9,110 nucleotides of DNA, taken from a bacterium (GTDB taxonomy: Bacteria; BMS3Abin14). Each line of letters begins with the position of its first letter. Positions within the stretch are counted from its first letter, which is position 1. The notes beneath the pieces were generated by a model. It saw only the letters and a program-made list of their open reading frames with translations, was not told where the DNA came from and did no database searches. Where the stretch lies: positions 1-9,110 of the forward strand of contig JALHUC010000024.1 of the NCBI GenBank assembly GCA_022865845.1, given 5' to 3'. Below, one piece after another: positions 1 to 7,551 of the stretch. The translations under genes and the position numbers were made by a program.

Positions 1-290
1 AGTTCAGAGGCCTGTCTTTGTGCAGTTTCCCAGGAAATGACCACATCCCCCAGCAGCTGGTGAACGCCCACCGGCCCTTCACCTTCCAGCTGGGAGAAGG
101 AGAGAACATCTGTTGGTCGATCCATGTCCCGGTAAAGACGGTTTAATGAACAGATCTCCTCATCATCAGTGATGAGGATGCTGAGCTCCGCTTCACTCCT
201 GCCCGAGTCGTCTAATATTCTTGCCGCCAGGTCCATCAGGGTCTTCCGATAAAAGTCCATTTCCGGATTCCGGCTCAGAAATTGTATCAT
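1..290 (-). CDS. ybeY: YbeY, endoribonuclease / rRNA maturation factor (partial, 3' end outside window)
   Basis: N-terminal 96 codons of YbeY, a zinc metalloprotein involved in 16S rRNA 3'-end maturation and 70S quality control in the cytoplasm. The translation contains the family blocks ELSILITDDEEICSLNRLYR, then D-R-P-T-D-V-L-S-F and L-L-G-D-V-V-I-S. The zinc-binding histidine motif (HGxLHLxGyDH) would lie beyond the left edge and cannot be checked. I chose the ATG at 290 because it leaves about 60 residues before the RPTDVLSF block, as in E. coli YbeY. A purine-rich GGAAGGA lies about 14 bases upstream, a rather long spacing. The gene starts inside the 3' end of the 7TM-HD gene, a 98-base overlap that may be a frameshift artefact. 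The phoH / 7TM-HD / ybeY order is common in bacteria and supports the call. Confidence 0.95.
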   Translation of the reverse strand, partial: MIQFLSRNPEMDFYRKTLMDLAARILDDSGRSEAELSILITDDEEICSLNRLYRDMDRPTDVLSFSQLEGEGPVGVHQLLGDVVISWETAQRQASE

Positions 291-2685
291 CCCTTTTTTT
301 CTTGTCCTTCCTTCGATCTTCGCCAGAGCTCTGAATCTGAGGATAATCGATGCGGTGATGGAGAATACCTGTCACGGTCCGTGTAAAGCTGCGCGCGATC
401 TGGTGCAGATCACTCAGGGTGAGGTTTGATTCGTCCAGCTGCCCGTCAATGAAGATATCATTGATTATTTTCTGAACAAGCCCTCTTATTCTCGCCGGGG
501 TAGGTTCGGTGAGGACCTTGGAGGCTGCTTCAACAGCATCGGCCAGCATGATCAGGGCTGCTTCACGGCTCTGGGGTTTTGGACCCGGGTACCTGAAGTC
601 CCTCTCATCCACCGTCTGGACCGATGGATCTTCCATTTCCTTGGCCTTGTTGTAAAAGAAAGTTATAAGCCTCGTACCATGGTGCTGTCTGATAATATCC
701 ACGACCCTTCTAGGTAGTCGATGGTCCTTCGCCACCTCCGCCCCGTCCTTGACGTGAGAAGCGAGGATGAGAGCACTCATACTGGGGCTCAGCTTTTCAT
801 GGCGATTATCCCTGGTTTCCTGATTTTCCACGAAATACTCGGGTTTGGTTATCTTACCGATATCGTGGTATGTGGCCGCAACTCTGGCAAGCAGAGGGTT
901 GGCGCCGATCTCTTCGGCCGCGGCCTCAGCGAGGGACCCCACAAGGACACTGTGATGGTAGCTGCCTGGAGCCTTGAGGATCATGTCCTTCAGTGCCGGC
1001 TGGTTGAGGTTGGCCAGTTCCATAAGCTTCATATCAGATGCCACGTTAAAAGCTGATTCCAGCGCAGGGATCGCCACGGAAGCAAAGAGAGCCACAAGGA
1101 TACCGCTTCCTGCCGCCGAAAGCAGCTGCGGTGTTGTGTCACTGGAAAACAGGTCTCCACCGATCAGGAGGATAACTGCAGCCATGATCATACTGGCTCC
1201 GCTCACCGCAAGTCCTGCGCGGAGGATGGAGGATCGCTGATGGCAGTGCACAACACTGAAGGCAGCCACAACACTCCCGATAAAGGAATAGAGGAAAAGG
1301 GTATGGCTCCAATCGAAATAAAACGCTGGCAGAACGGAAAGGAGGGCAGCCATCACAACAGCCACCGTCACCGGAAAGAGTGTACCGACAATCATGGTCC
1401 CGAGAGCAAAGGGGATCACCATTCTGAGAGTGATCTCAGACAGGCCGGTATAGGTCGTCGTCATGGCCGCTGAAAGGACCAGGACTCCCCGCATGGCAAC
1501 GATCTGAAGGACGGTGATGACCGCCAGAATGAACAGCCCTCTAAGGTCGGTTGCCGCCGGGGGAAAAACGACCTTCAGGATCATGAAAAATGAGAAAATA
1601 GTGATAGCTACCAGGAGGAACATCCCGAGGACGAGGGATGTACGACTCACCTCTGGAGAGAGTCTTTTGAGTTCGCTGATCTTGAGGATCTGATCTCCTG
1701 TCAGTGGGTCCCCCGCCCGCACAATGACTTCCCCTTTACTCACCTGATGATAAACAGCACTGGTCTCTTCAACAGCCTTCTTTTTTCGCTGCTCGGTTTC
1801 AGAGCGGTTGTATGTCATGTTCGGCCGGATGAGATCCTGAACCAGGGCTTCGATCAGTCTCCTGAGAGAAACCTGCTGCCTTGACCATCCCTGGCTTGCC
1901 ACTCTCTTTCTGACAAGATCACGGGCTGCCTGCAGCGAAAGGATCTCTGAGAAATCGTCCAGGGCCATTTCCTCGGAGAGAGCGTTAAGGGTCCTGAGAG
2001 TGACACCCTTTCCCCGCTCCCTCAAAAGGGTCTCCCGGTTCTCGACAACACCCTGGCCGAGTATGGGCTGGAAAGAATCCACTATAATGGCTTCAACCTT
2101 TTCACTAAAACCATCGGGAAGCAGCGGCTGCATTTTTTGGACATCAATATCTATTGCCAGTTGATCGATGAACCCTTTGATGGATTCCTGCCTCAGTGAC
2201 GCCGACTCTTCACGGAAAAGATCCAGTTCCCGCTGGGGAGAGGCCTGTTCAGCTTTCTGGCTGGACCTAACTTCCTGTATGAGGAGTTTTTCATCTTCAA
2301 GCTGGGACGCCAGCATTTCCCTCATCTGGAGAAAGAAGGTGCGGACCTTCTGCAGGACCTCATATTCCTGATTTCTTTCGAAATCGTACACGGCCAGAAC
2401 AGAGGCCTCAGCTTCCATTTTTCTGGCACTGGTGGAAGAGGGATCCTCCACCAGAAAGGATTGAGTAGCCCTGATGTCCCTGAATGCGATATCGCCGGGT
2501 TGATAATCTTCTGCTGTGAAAGGCTTTGTGGGAACGAGCAGGTAGGTCAGCAGGATCACTGTAACCCAGAACAGGAGTGATTTTTGTGTGTCCCCGTTCC
2601 AACGGAGCAATTTCCCGTTGGCAGGACGTTCTCCCCTTGTGGCCTTGGATTTTTCCCCCGGTTTGACAGCGGGTTTCTTCGCCAC
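193..2685 (-). CDS. 7TM-HD membrane phosphohydrolase (PgpH / YqfF family)
   Basis: An 830-residue inner-membrane protein with the layout of the 7TMR-HDED/HD family. It has a short charged cytoplasmic N-terminus, one membrane segment at about 37-52, an extracytoplasmic region at about 53-340, a block of membrane helices at about 348-545 and a cytoplasmic HD domain at about 560-775. Metal-binding and catalytic HD motifs are visible: H577-H578, H607-D608 in Y-H-D-I-G-K, H644, H668-H669-G and D716 in L-A-D-A-V-E-A. Firmicute PgpH members hydrolyse cyclic-di-AMP; the substrate in this organism is unproven. The start is GTG, directly abutting the phoH TGA, with an AGAGGT ribosome site six bases upstream. 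The last 33 residues follow an A7 run and overlap ybeY in another frame, so the true end may be near residue 799, at position 287. It is probably co-transcribed with phoH and ybeY. Confidence 0.93.
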   Translation of the reverse strand: MAKKPAVKPGEKSKATRGERPANGKLLRWNGDTQKSLLFWVTVILLTYLLVPTKPFTAEDYQPGDIAFRDIRATQSFLVEDPSSTSARKMEAEASVLAVYDFERNQEYEVLQKVRTFFLQMREMLASQLEDEKLLIQEVRSSQKAEQASPQRELDLFREESASLRQESIKGFIDQLAIDIDVQKMQPLLPDGFSEKVEAIIVDSFQPILGQGVVENRETLLRERGKGVTLRTLNALSEEMALDDFSEILSLQAARDLVRKRVASQGWSRQQVSLRRLIEALVQDLIRPNMTYNRSETEQRKKKAVEETSAVYHQVSKGEVIVRAGDPLTGDQILKISELKRLSPEVSRTSLVLGMFLLVAITIFSFFMILKVVFPPAATDLRGLFILAVITVLQIVAMRGVLVLSAAMTTTYTGLSEITLRMVIPFALGTMIVGTLFPVTVAVVMAALLSVLPAFYFDWSHTLFLYSFIGSVVAAFSVVHCHQRSSILRAGLAVSGASMIMAAVILLIGGDLFSSDTTPQLLSAAGSGILVALFASVAIPALESAFNVASDMKLMELANLNQPALKDMILKAPGSYHHSVLVGSLAEAAAEEIGANPLLARVAATYHDIGKITKPEYFVENQETRDNRHEKLSPSMSALILASHVKDGAEVAKDHRLPRRVVDIIRQHHGTRLITFFYNKAKEMEDPSVQTVDERDFRYPGPKPQSREAALIMLADAVEAASKVLTEPTPARIRGLVQKIINDIFIDGQLDESNLTLSDLHQIARSFTRTVTGILHHRIDYPQIQSSGEDRRKDKKKRDDTISEPESGNGLLSEDPDGPGGKNIRRLGQE

Positions 2686-3630
2686 TCAGATACCTCTATT
2701 CTCATAGGCCTTGATGATGGCCTGTACAAGAGGATGCCGAACGACATCCTTCTCGTTGAAGATAACGAAACTGATCCCCTCAATCTCGCCAAGGATATCC
2801 ATTACTTCCACGAGGCCGGAGGTGCTGTGATGGGGGAGATCTATCTGTGTGATATCTCCAGTAATGACAGCCCTCGAATCAAAACCAAGCCGGGTCAGGA
2901 ACATTTTCATCTGCTCTGTTGTTGTATTCTGGGCTTCATCAAGGATAACAAAAGAATCGTTCAATGTGCGACCGCGCATAAAGGCGAGAGGAGCTATCTC
3001 GATCACCCCTTTTTCCACCAGTTTCATGGCCTTCTCGGTGGTAAACATTTCGAAAAGAGCGTCATAAAGGGGTCTGAGGTAGGGGTTTACCTTTTCATAC
3101 ATATCCCCTGGCAGGAACCCCAGCTTCTCACCCGCTTCCACAGCGGGACGCGTGAGTATGATCCTGCTGACCTCTTTGGAAACAAGTGCCCTGATTGCTG
3201 CCGCCATGGCAAGGTAGGTCTTGCCGGTACCTGCGGGCCCTACCCCGAACACAATATCGTCAATCCCGATACGCTCCAGGTACAGTTTCTGATTCAGGCT
3301 CTTGGGCACGACTGTCTTTCGGGGAGTGAGCACCACTGTTTCACCGGCGAGTTCCGAGTAGTTAGTCGTTGTCCCGTTGATTAACTGCCGGAATATGTTC
3401 TCGATCTCACCATTTGTTATGGACCTTCCCTTCCCAAGGTTGGCAATGATGTCCACGACCAGGCGCCAGACATCCTCAACCTTCTGGGCCGGTCCATGGA
3501 AGAAAACCTTTTCCCCTCGAACGCCGACTGTTACACCGGTCAACTGTTCGATCATTTTCAGGTTCCTATCCATGTCACCGGAAAGGACCCTGAGATGTCC
3601 TTCATCCTGTATCTTGAGAGTCTTTTTCAC
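2686..3630 (-). CDS. phoH: PhoH family ATPase
   Basis: A 314-residue PhoH-like P-loop ATPase, cytoplasmic and usually linked to RNA metabolism together with YbeY. The N-terminal 100 residues look like the KH-type RNA-binding extension found in chromosomal PhoH proteins. The Walker A motif is G-P-A-G-T-G-K-T (131-138) and the Walker B is V-I-L-D-E-A-Q-N (about 228-235). Other PhoH signatures are R-P-A-V-E-A-G-E-K-L-G-F-L-P-G-D (161-176) and T-G-D-I-T-Q-I-D-L (257-265). The length is normal. It starts at GTG 3630, two bases after the TAG of the preceding gene, with an AGGGG ribosome site. It ends with TGA immediately before the GTG of the HD gene, so the three genes are likely translationally coupled. 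That TGA is a genuine stop at the expected C-terminus, which matters for the selenoprotein argument elsewhere in the window. Confidence 0.96.
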   Translation of the reverse strand: MKKTLKIQDEGHLRVLSGDMDRNLKMIEQLTGVTVGVRGEKVFFHGPAQKVEDVWRLVVDIIANLGKGRSITNGEIENIFRQLINGTTTNYSELAGETVVLTPRKTVVPKSLNQKLYLERIGIDDIVFGVGPAGTGKTYLAMAAAIRALVSKEVSRIILTRPAVEAGEKLGFLPGDMYEKVNPYLRPLYDALFEMFTTEKAMKLVEKGVIEIAPLAFMRGRTLNDSFVILDEAQNTTTEQMKMFLTRLGFDSRAVITGDITQIDLPHHSTSGLVEVMDILGEIEGISFVIFNEKDVVRHPLVQAIIKAYENRGI

Positions 3631-3632
3631 GA

Positions 3633-4841
3633 CTAATCCCCTGGAGTAGAGATCGTAAGGCCCTTATCACTCCACACGATCCGATAGGGGTCTTCAAAGG
3701 GGTAGGAGGTGTCCGACTCAAGGATGAAGCCGGTCTGGACCAGATCATCAAGGGAGAGAGGATAGGACCCCTTCTCCAGCCGGTATGTTTCAAGAGCGAG
3801 CATCAGGCGCTGTATCTGAGAATTCACAATAGTCTGTCTGACAGTGATCGCTTTTTCTGACGTCATCTGGGCAAGGAGGTTGAGTTTGCCGCCGGAGCGC
3901 GCAATGGTACTGAAAAGAATGAATATCAGTATGCCCGCGAACAGGAGACCGGACAGCAGGGTAACCACCCCCTTGCGCCTCCTGGTTTCCTGGGCAGTTT
4001 CCTCTGTTTTGGGGGTAGAAACAGGGACTCTGATCGGTTTTATCAAGCCGAACCCGGTCAGATCCACCAGGGTTTTGGACGCTTCGAAATCTCCAGTAAG
4101 AGACCTGTAGGAGATATCCGAAACAGTGAACTGCCCGTTAACCAGATCAAAAACCCGCTCCTGGACAGCTGACAATACCGTCCTGTCGCTGTCAAAAGCT
4201 TTTTGTGGGGCTTCATCCCCCAACATGTCAAAATTGATATTATCCTCAACCGCTGTTTTCCCAGCGAGTTCAGAATTTCTGAAAATCTTCTCTTCCGCTC
4301 CCGGGACCTTGTCAAACACGATCTCCATGGAAGGTATTTTGGCTTGTACTCCAGGCCATTCGTCAATGATCCTGGCTGCTTCCATGAGGATGTACTCAGC
4401 CGGAAGGGGAGAGATAAAATGTCTGTCAAAGGACACCTTTGTTGTGTCGAATTTATAGGTCCCGCTGCCCCATTGAAAGATCTTGTATAGGGTTTCCTTG
4501 ATCTGGAAAGCAAGAGCTGCCCTGAACAGTTCCTCGGTAAGAAAGTTCTTCTCAGTGAGGACCACACCAAGTTTCTTTGCGGTCCTCTTTTGCTCCTGCA
4601 GACACTCTTCGAGCCTTACCATGTCCACAAGACCTGATTTTACAAGGATGTCCCCGACACGCTCTTTCTCGTGGGTTTTGGCAGAACCGCTTTCTGCACC
4701 AACAACCTTCCCCTCATCGAAAGTGACCGCTACACTCTTCCCCTTGTCCTCGAGGTAAAGGATCCCTGTCTTTCTCTGGTGAGAGATGAGTTGGAATATA
4801 TCGGAAAGACCGAAGTCCCTGAGTGTGCCCTTTAGCGCCAT
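3633..4841 (-). CDS. DUF4388 protein with a transmembrane segment and pseudopilin-like C-terminus
   Basis: A 402-residue protein. Residues 1-55 match the start of DUF4388 domains (M-A-L-K-G-T-L, G-L-S-D-I-F-Q-L-I, then T-G-I-L-Y-L-E). These domains are common in Deltaproteobacteria and are associated with signalling and gliding-type systems. Residues 60-170 contain G-D-I-L-V-K-S-G-L and K-L-G-V-V-L-T-E-K, resembling the N-terminal domain of GspE/PilB-type ATPases. A run of basic residues (287-290) precedes one membrane helix at about 291-312. Residues 335-402 resemble the globular part of a type II pseudopilin (L-A-L-E-T-Y-R-L-E-K-G-S-Y-P, then Y-P-F-E-D-P-Y-R-I). No ATPase motif is present. 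The ATG lies four bases after the TPR gene's stop, with a GGAGGAG ribosome site inside that gene's end. A link to secretion or pilus machinery is only an inference. Confidence 0.85.
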   Translation of the reverse strand: MALKGTLRDFGLSDIFQLISHQRKTGILYLEDKGKSVAVTFDEGKVVGAESGSAKTHEKERVGDILVKSGLVDMVRLEECLQEQKRTAKKLGVVLTEKNFLTEELFRAALAFQIKETLYKIFQWGSGTYKFDTTKVSFDRHFISPLPAEYILMEAARIIDEWPGVQAKIPSMEIVFDKVPGAEEKIFRNSELAGKTAVEDNINFDMLGDEAPQKAFDSDRTVLSAVQERVFDLVNGQFTVSDISYRSLTGDFEASKTLVDLTGFGLIKPIRVPVSTPKTEETAQETRRRKGVVTLLSGLLFAGILIFILFSTIARSGGKLNLLAQMTSEKAITVRQTIVNSQIQRLMLALETYRLEKGSYPLSLDDLVQTGFILESDTSYPFEDPYRIVWSDKGLTISTPGD

Positions 4842-4845
4842 GGGA

Positions 4846-6807
4846 TCAATTCTCCTCCAGCCTGTCGCTCACGTTTTTCAGTGCAAGCAGGTAAAAAGCA
4901 CCCAGGAGTATCCCGAAAAGAACCTTTGAAAACAGCCCTGCCTGGATATCCAGCAAGGTAGTGTTCCTGAAAACCCCGTACCACAGGATCCACTTGGTCC
5001 AGAACATCACAGACAGTGTAATAAGCACCAGAGACTGCCAACCCACACCCAGATAGATGTGCCCCATGCCCGGGAGTAGAACAGTGGCGACCCTTGAAAC
5101 AAGTGCCCTTGTCTTGGTGAACCTCAGGATATGCATCATTTTCTTGACACGGCTGGCTGGATCAACGCCGCTTCTGACGATGAAGATCTGTCTGCACTGG
5201 GCACACAGGGCATCGGAACTTGACTGGCTGCACTTGTGGCAATGCATTCTGTTGCATCGCCGGCACCTTCTCGACAGGTTCATTCTCACACTGAGGGGCA
5301 ACCCAAGGAACAGGATCGCTGCCGACGCTGGGAAAAGTATCCAGGAAAAGGTAAAGGGGATCATGGGAACGATCCCTGACCACAGGGCTTCCCGCCATTG
5401 CCTGCCCTGTTGATCAAGGGAAAGGGCATCCAGCAAGTAGCGACTTACCTCGCCATAAATATCCACAGTAACACGTTGACCGTCTTCCTGTTGGAAGGCC
5501 ATCAGGGAACTTGCCAATTCAGGCGCTCTTTCCTGGGCAAGGCGGAATTCTTTCTCTCCCTCTTCCAGTTGAAGGTTCTCCCTGAGCGCCTGGCTGAGGT
5601 TGTAATGGATACGCGGATCGTCTTCATATCTCAGGGCCTGTCTATAATAGTCAATGGCAGCGTCAACGCGCCCGGTCTGTACCAGTATGTTGCCCAGATT
5701 GTTGATGATCGAGGGTGAGTCCGGGGATAGCTCCATGGCTTTAAGCAGATACGATTCCGCCTCGCGTATGCGACTGGATCTCTTGAGAACAACTCCAAGC
5801 ACAGAAAGAACCTGACTGTTTCCCGGCTCCTTTATACGCAGCTGGTGCAGGTCCTCCAGAGTTTTTGCCCCTTCACCACCTCTTTCCGCCATGTATATCT
5901 GGGAGGGGCGGGAATCAGAGTAATAGGCTTCGCTTAGGGCCAGGACATGGATGAGAAGCGGCAAAGCAGACAAGAAGAGGAGTGCAAGACCAACTGCGAT
6001 CCTCTCCTGATTCGCAAGGTGCAACATCATGATCAAAGCGACAAGCAGGACCCAGACGACAACCGGCAAACCGAGAATAACCGCGGCAGCCAGTATGATA
6101 GGGATAGCAGTAAGCCACAGCCATTGAGGGACCTTTACAATATGGGAGAGATCGTGGGCTATTCGGGGTATTACCCTGGGAGTAAAAAGCAAAATCGTCA
6201 GAAGAGATGATATCGTCATAGCTACCAGAAGCCAGAGAACCACGCCCATACCCCAGGGGAAGAAAGACCGAAAATCTTTGAAAAAAATCCCCCACCCTTC
6301 CAGTAGGGCATCCAGGGAAGACAGAGCCCTTAGCTGATTCTGCCTCCAGATAGTGCTGGCTCTTTGAAAATGTGGCCCAGGGTCATCCGGGGCCAGTTCC
6401 TTTGCATAGGCGATGATCTTTAAAGCGTCCTCGTAACGACCCTGCTTTCTTGCCGACGAAGCCTCCACCAGGAGGGCAGCGGCCGGGTTGAAGAGGTTCG
6501 GGATTCCTTTCCTCTTCTTGTGTGCAAGGACCTTTCCCAGACTCTTTTCTGCCTCACTGAAATGGCCGCGCAGAACATTCTGGCGATAGGCGTACCAGTC
6601 ATCTTCCCAGGGTGCTCGCCATATCTTGGTAGAGGTGCCACCCTGGCTGAGCTGGGCCGCTGTATCCGACTCAGGCGCCTTGATATCCAGCACCTCTGAA
6701 AGGGGGAAATCAACGGTAATTTCACTAACCTCTATGGCCAGTGCGGGGTTTGACAGGAAGACCACGCCTATAAGCAGGGGAAGGACGAGGATCTTGAATT
6801 TGGTCAT
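4846..6807 (-). CDS. Exported TPR membrane protein with a six-cysteine cluster
   Basis: A 653-residue protein when started at ATG 6807. A longer frame begins at 6843, but it overlaps the DUF1844 gene and puts twelve basic residues before the signal. From 6807 the protein begins with a clean signal sequence ending A-L-A at residue 24. Residues 71-171 look like helical TPR-type repeats. Membrane helices follow at about 186-208, 228-263 (two) and 270-291. TPR units lie at about 331-430 (for example N-N-L-G-N-I-L-V-Q-T-G-R, A-I-D-Y-Y-R-Q-A-L). Another helix spans 478-504. Three C-x2-C pairs (C515/518, C523/526, C535/538) suggest a zinc-binding knuckle. Two or more helices follow at 586-644. It probably forms a scaffold in the inner membrane. 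I recognise no named family or substrate. It ends with TGA four bases before the DUF4388 gene. Confidence 0.85.
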   Translation of the reverse strand: MTKFKILVLPLLIGVVFLSNPALAIEVSEITVDFPLSEVLDIKAPESDTAAQLSQGGTSTKIWRAPWEDDWYAYRQNVLRGHFSEAEKSLGKVLAHKKRKGIPNLFNPAAALLVEASSARKQGRYEDALKIIAYAKELAPDDPGPHFQRASTIWRQNQLRALSSLDALLEGWGIFFKDFRSFFPWGMGVVLWLLVAMTISSLLTILLFTPRVIPRIAHDLSHIVKVPQWLWLTAIPIILAAAVILGLPVVVWVLLVALIMMLHLANQERIAVGLALLFLSALPLLIHVLALSEAYYSDSRPSQIYMAERGGEGAKTLEDLHQLRIKEPGNSQVLSVLGVVLKRSSRIREAESYLLKAMELSPDSPSIINNLGNILVQTGRVDAAIDYYRQALRYEDDPRIHYNLSQALRENLQLEEGEKEFRLAQERAPELASSLMAFQQEDGQRVTVDIYGEVSRYLLDALSLDQQGRQWREALWSGIVPMIPFTFSWILFPASAAILFLGLPLSVRMNLSRRCRRCNRMHCHKCSQSSSDALCAQCRQIFIVRSGVDPASRVKKMMHILRFTKTRALVSRVATVLLPGMGHIYLGVGWQSLVLITLSVMFWTKWILWYGVFRNTTLLDIQAGLFSKVLFGILLGAFYLLALKNVSDRLEEN

Positions 6808-6820
6808 CAGGTTCCGAACC

Positions 6821-7252
6821 CTAGTCTTTCTTTTTAACGGCATCGAGATATTTCCATTTCAGCTCGGCCGAAACGTTCTCCAGCAGCTTACTCTCCTCCT
6901 CCGAGAGGTTCCCCTCTGTTTTCACCCGGAGGACATCGATAATATCGATGGTCTGCTGAGCGGATACAAGGTTAGGGTCCATGACCCCCGTTATAGGGTC
7001 CGCCATTTCACCTAACTGAATAAGCGCAGAGCTGAAAAGGGAAAAGATAAATGTTGGGAAATCAACTTTTAGAGTATCCCCCGGGAGAGTTTCTCCGGGA
7101 CGATCGGCTTTGGCAGGCTGCCCTTCTTCCCCCTCATCGGCAATGGGACCATCCCCGGATTCCGGAGGGTTACTCTCCTCACCTTCAGTATCGGATGAAG
7201 TGCGGCGGTCCTCTACTTTGAAATCCTTTTCCTTCTTCTCATCGTCTGTCAT
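6821..7252 (-). CDS. DUF1844 family protein
   Basis: A 143-residue small acidic protein. Residues 1-60 are charged, rich in E, D, S and P and probably disordered. Residues 62-140 match DUF1844: V-D-F-P-T-F-I-F-S-L-F-S-S-A-L-I-Q-L-G, then P-N-L-V-S-A-Q-Q-T-I-D-I-I-D-V-L, with K-T-E-G-N-L-S-E-E-E and a final helix ending in K-K-K-D. The family is frequent in Deltaproteobacteria and Acidobacteria and its function is unknown. ATG 7252 has a strong AAAGGAG ribosome site seven bases upstream. It is the first confident gene of the operon, about 110 bases downstream of the predicted transcription start. Confidence 0.9.
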   Translation of the reverse strand: MTDDEKKEKDFKVEDRRTSSDTEGEESNPPESGDGPIADEGEEGQPAKADRPGETLPGDTLKVDFPTFIFSLFSSALIQLGEMADPITGVMDPNLVSAQQTIDIIDVLRVKTEGNLSEEESKLLENVSAELKWKYLDAVKKKD

Positions 7253-7346
7253 GAATTACTCCTTTAACCTCCGGCAAACGATCCAGCCAGAGCGGAAACA
7301 GACTCTCTATATCCGGGAGGGTTCCCGTTCCCCTGAAGACAGGCAT
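7239..7346 (-). CDS. Possible 35-codon small ORF or leader peptide
   Basis: An ATG at 7346 is preceded by an AAGGAG ribosome site with a nine-base gap and follows the predicted transcription start by about 18 bases. The ORF encodes 35 residues beginning M-P-V-F-R-G-T-G-T-L-P-D and ends 14 bases inside the DUF1844 gene. Spacing and ribosome site are what a translated leader would show. The peptide resembles no family I know and has neither membrane nor signal character. It could be chance, or it could act by coupling translation into the DUF1844 gene. Confidence 0.25.
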   Translation of the reverse strand: MPVFRGTGTLPDIESLFPLWLDRLPEVKGVIHDRR

Positions 7347-7548
7347 AGAATCCTGCTCCTTATCCGGTTGAATATACCAATTTCGTCCGGTAAGTGGCAA
7401 GGCAGGAAAAATAGTTCTGAGTGCGCAGGGCCCAGGGCGTTTGATCGTTAAAATGCATGGTTTAATGCAATTAATCAGTCCATCGAGCAAATCAAATGTG
7501 GTGTTTGCACGAATTTCACTTCGCCCTTCGCCCTCAGCACTCCGCCCT
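7253..7548. other. Intergenic region between the selenoprotein gene and the DUF1844 operon
   Basis: This 296-base gap contains, in minus-strand order, degenerate heptamer repeats directly behind the selenoprotein stop, an A/T-rich stretch (7440-7500) with only a very weak hairpin followed by TTTT, the predicted promoter (7371-7400) and the doubtful 35-codon ORF. No convincing rho-independent terminator was found, so read-through from the selenoprotein gene into the operon is possible. Confidence 0.6.
7371..7400 (-). promoter_or_regulatory. Sigma70-type promoter for the DUF1844-to-ybeY operon
   Basis: On the minus strand, TTGCCA (7395-7400) and TATATT (7371-7376) are separated by 18 bases, each differing from consensus at one position. 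The predicted start is near 7364, giving a leader of about 110 bases before the DUF1844 ATG. Confidence 0.45.
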
Positions 7549-7551
7549 TTA
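7517..7551. repeat. Degenerate heptamer tandem repeat, five units
   Basis: Plus-strand units are CACTTCG, CCCTTCG, CCCTCAG, CACTCCG and CCCTTTA. The last unit includes the stop codon of the selenoprotein gene. The 7-base period is shared with the repeats at 8851-8873 and 8908-8935, on the other side of that gene. Confidence 0.6.

Noticed and set aside
2584..3384. Long 266-codon plus-strand frame
   Set aside because: It lies antisense to phoH and the start of the HD gene, which have clear motifs. Its translation has no recognisable domain.
6808..6843. Upstream ATG at 6843 as start of the TPR protein
   Set aside because: It would put twelve mostly basic residues before a normal signal peptide and overlap the DUF1844 gene. 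ATG 6807 has its own AGGG site and a clean signal sequence.
7450..7469. Rho-independent terminator after the selenoprotein gene
   Set aside because: Only a 5-bp A/T-rich stem (TGCAT/ATGCA) followed by four T. Too weak to call.
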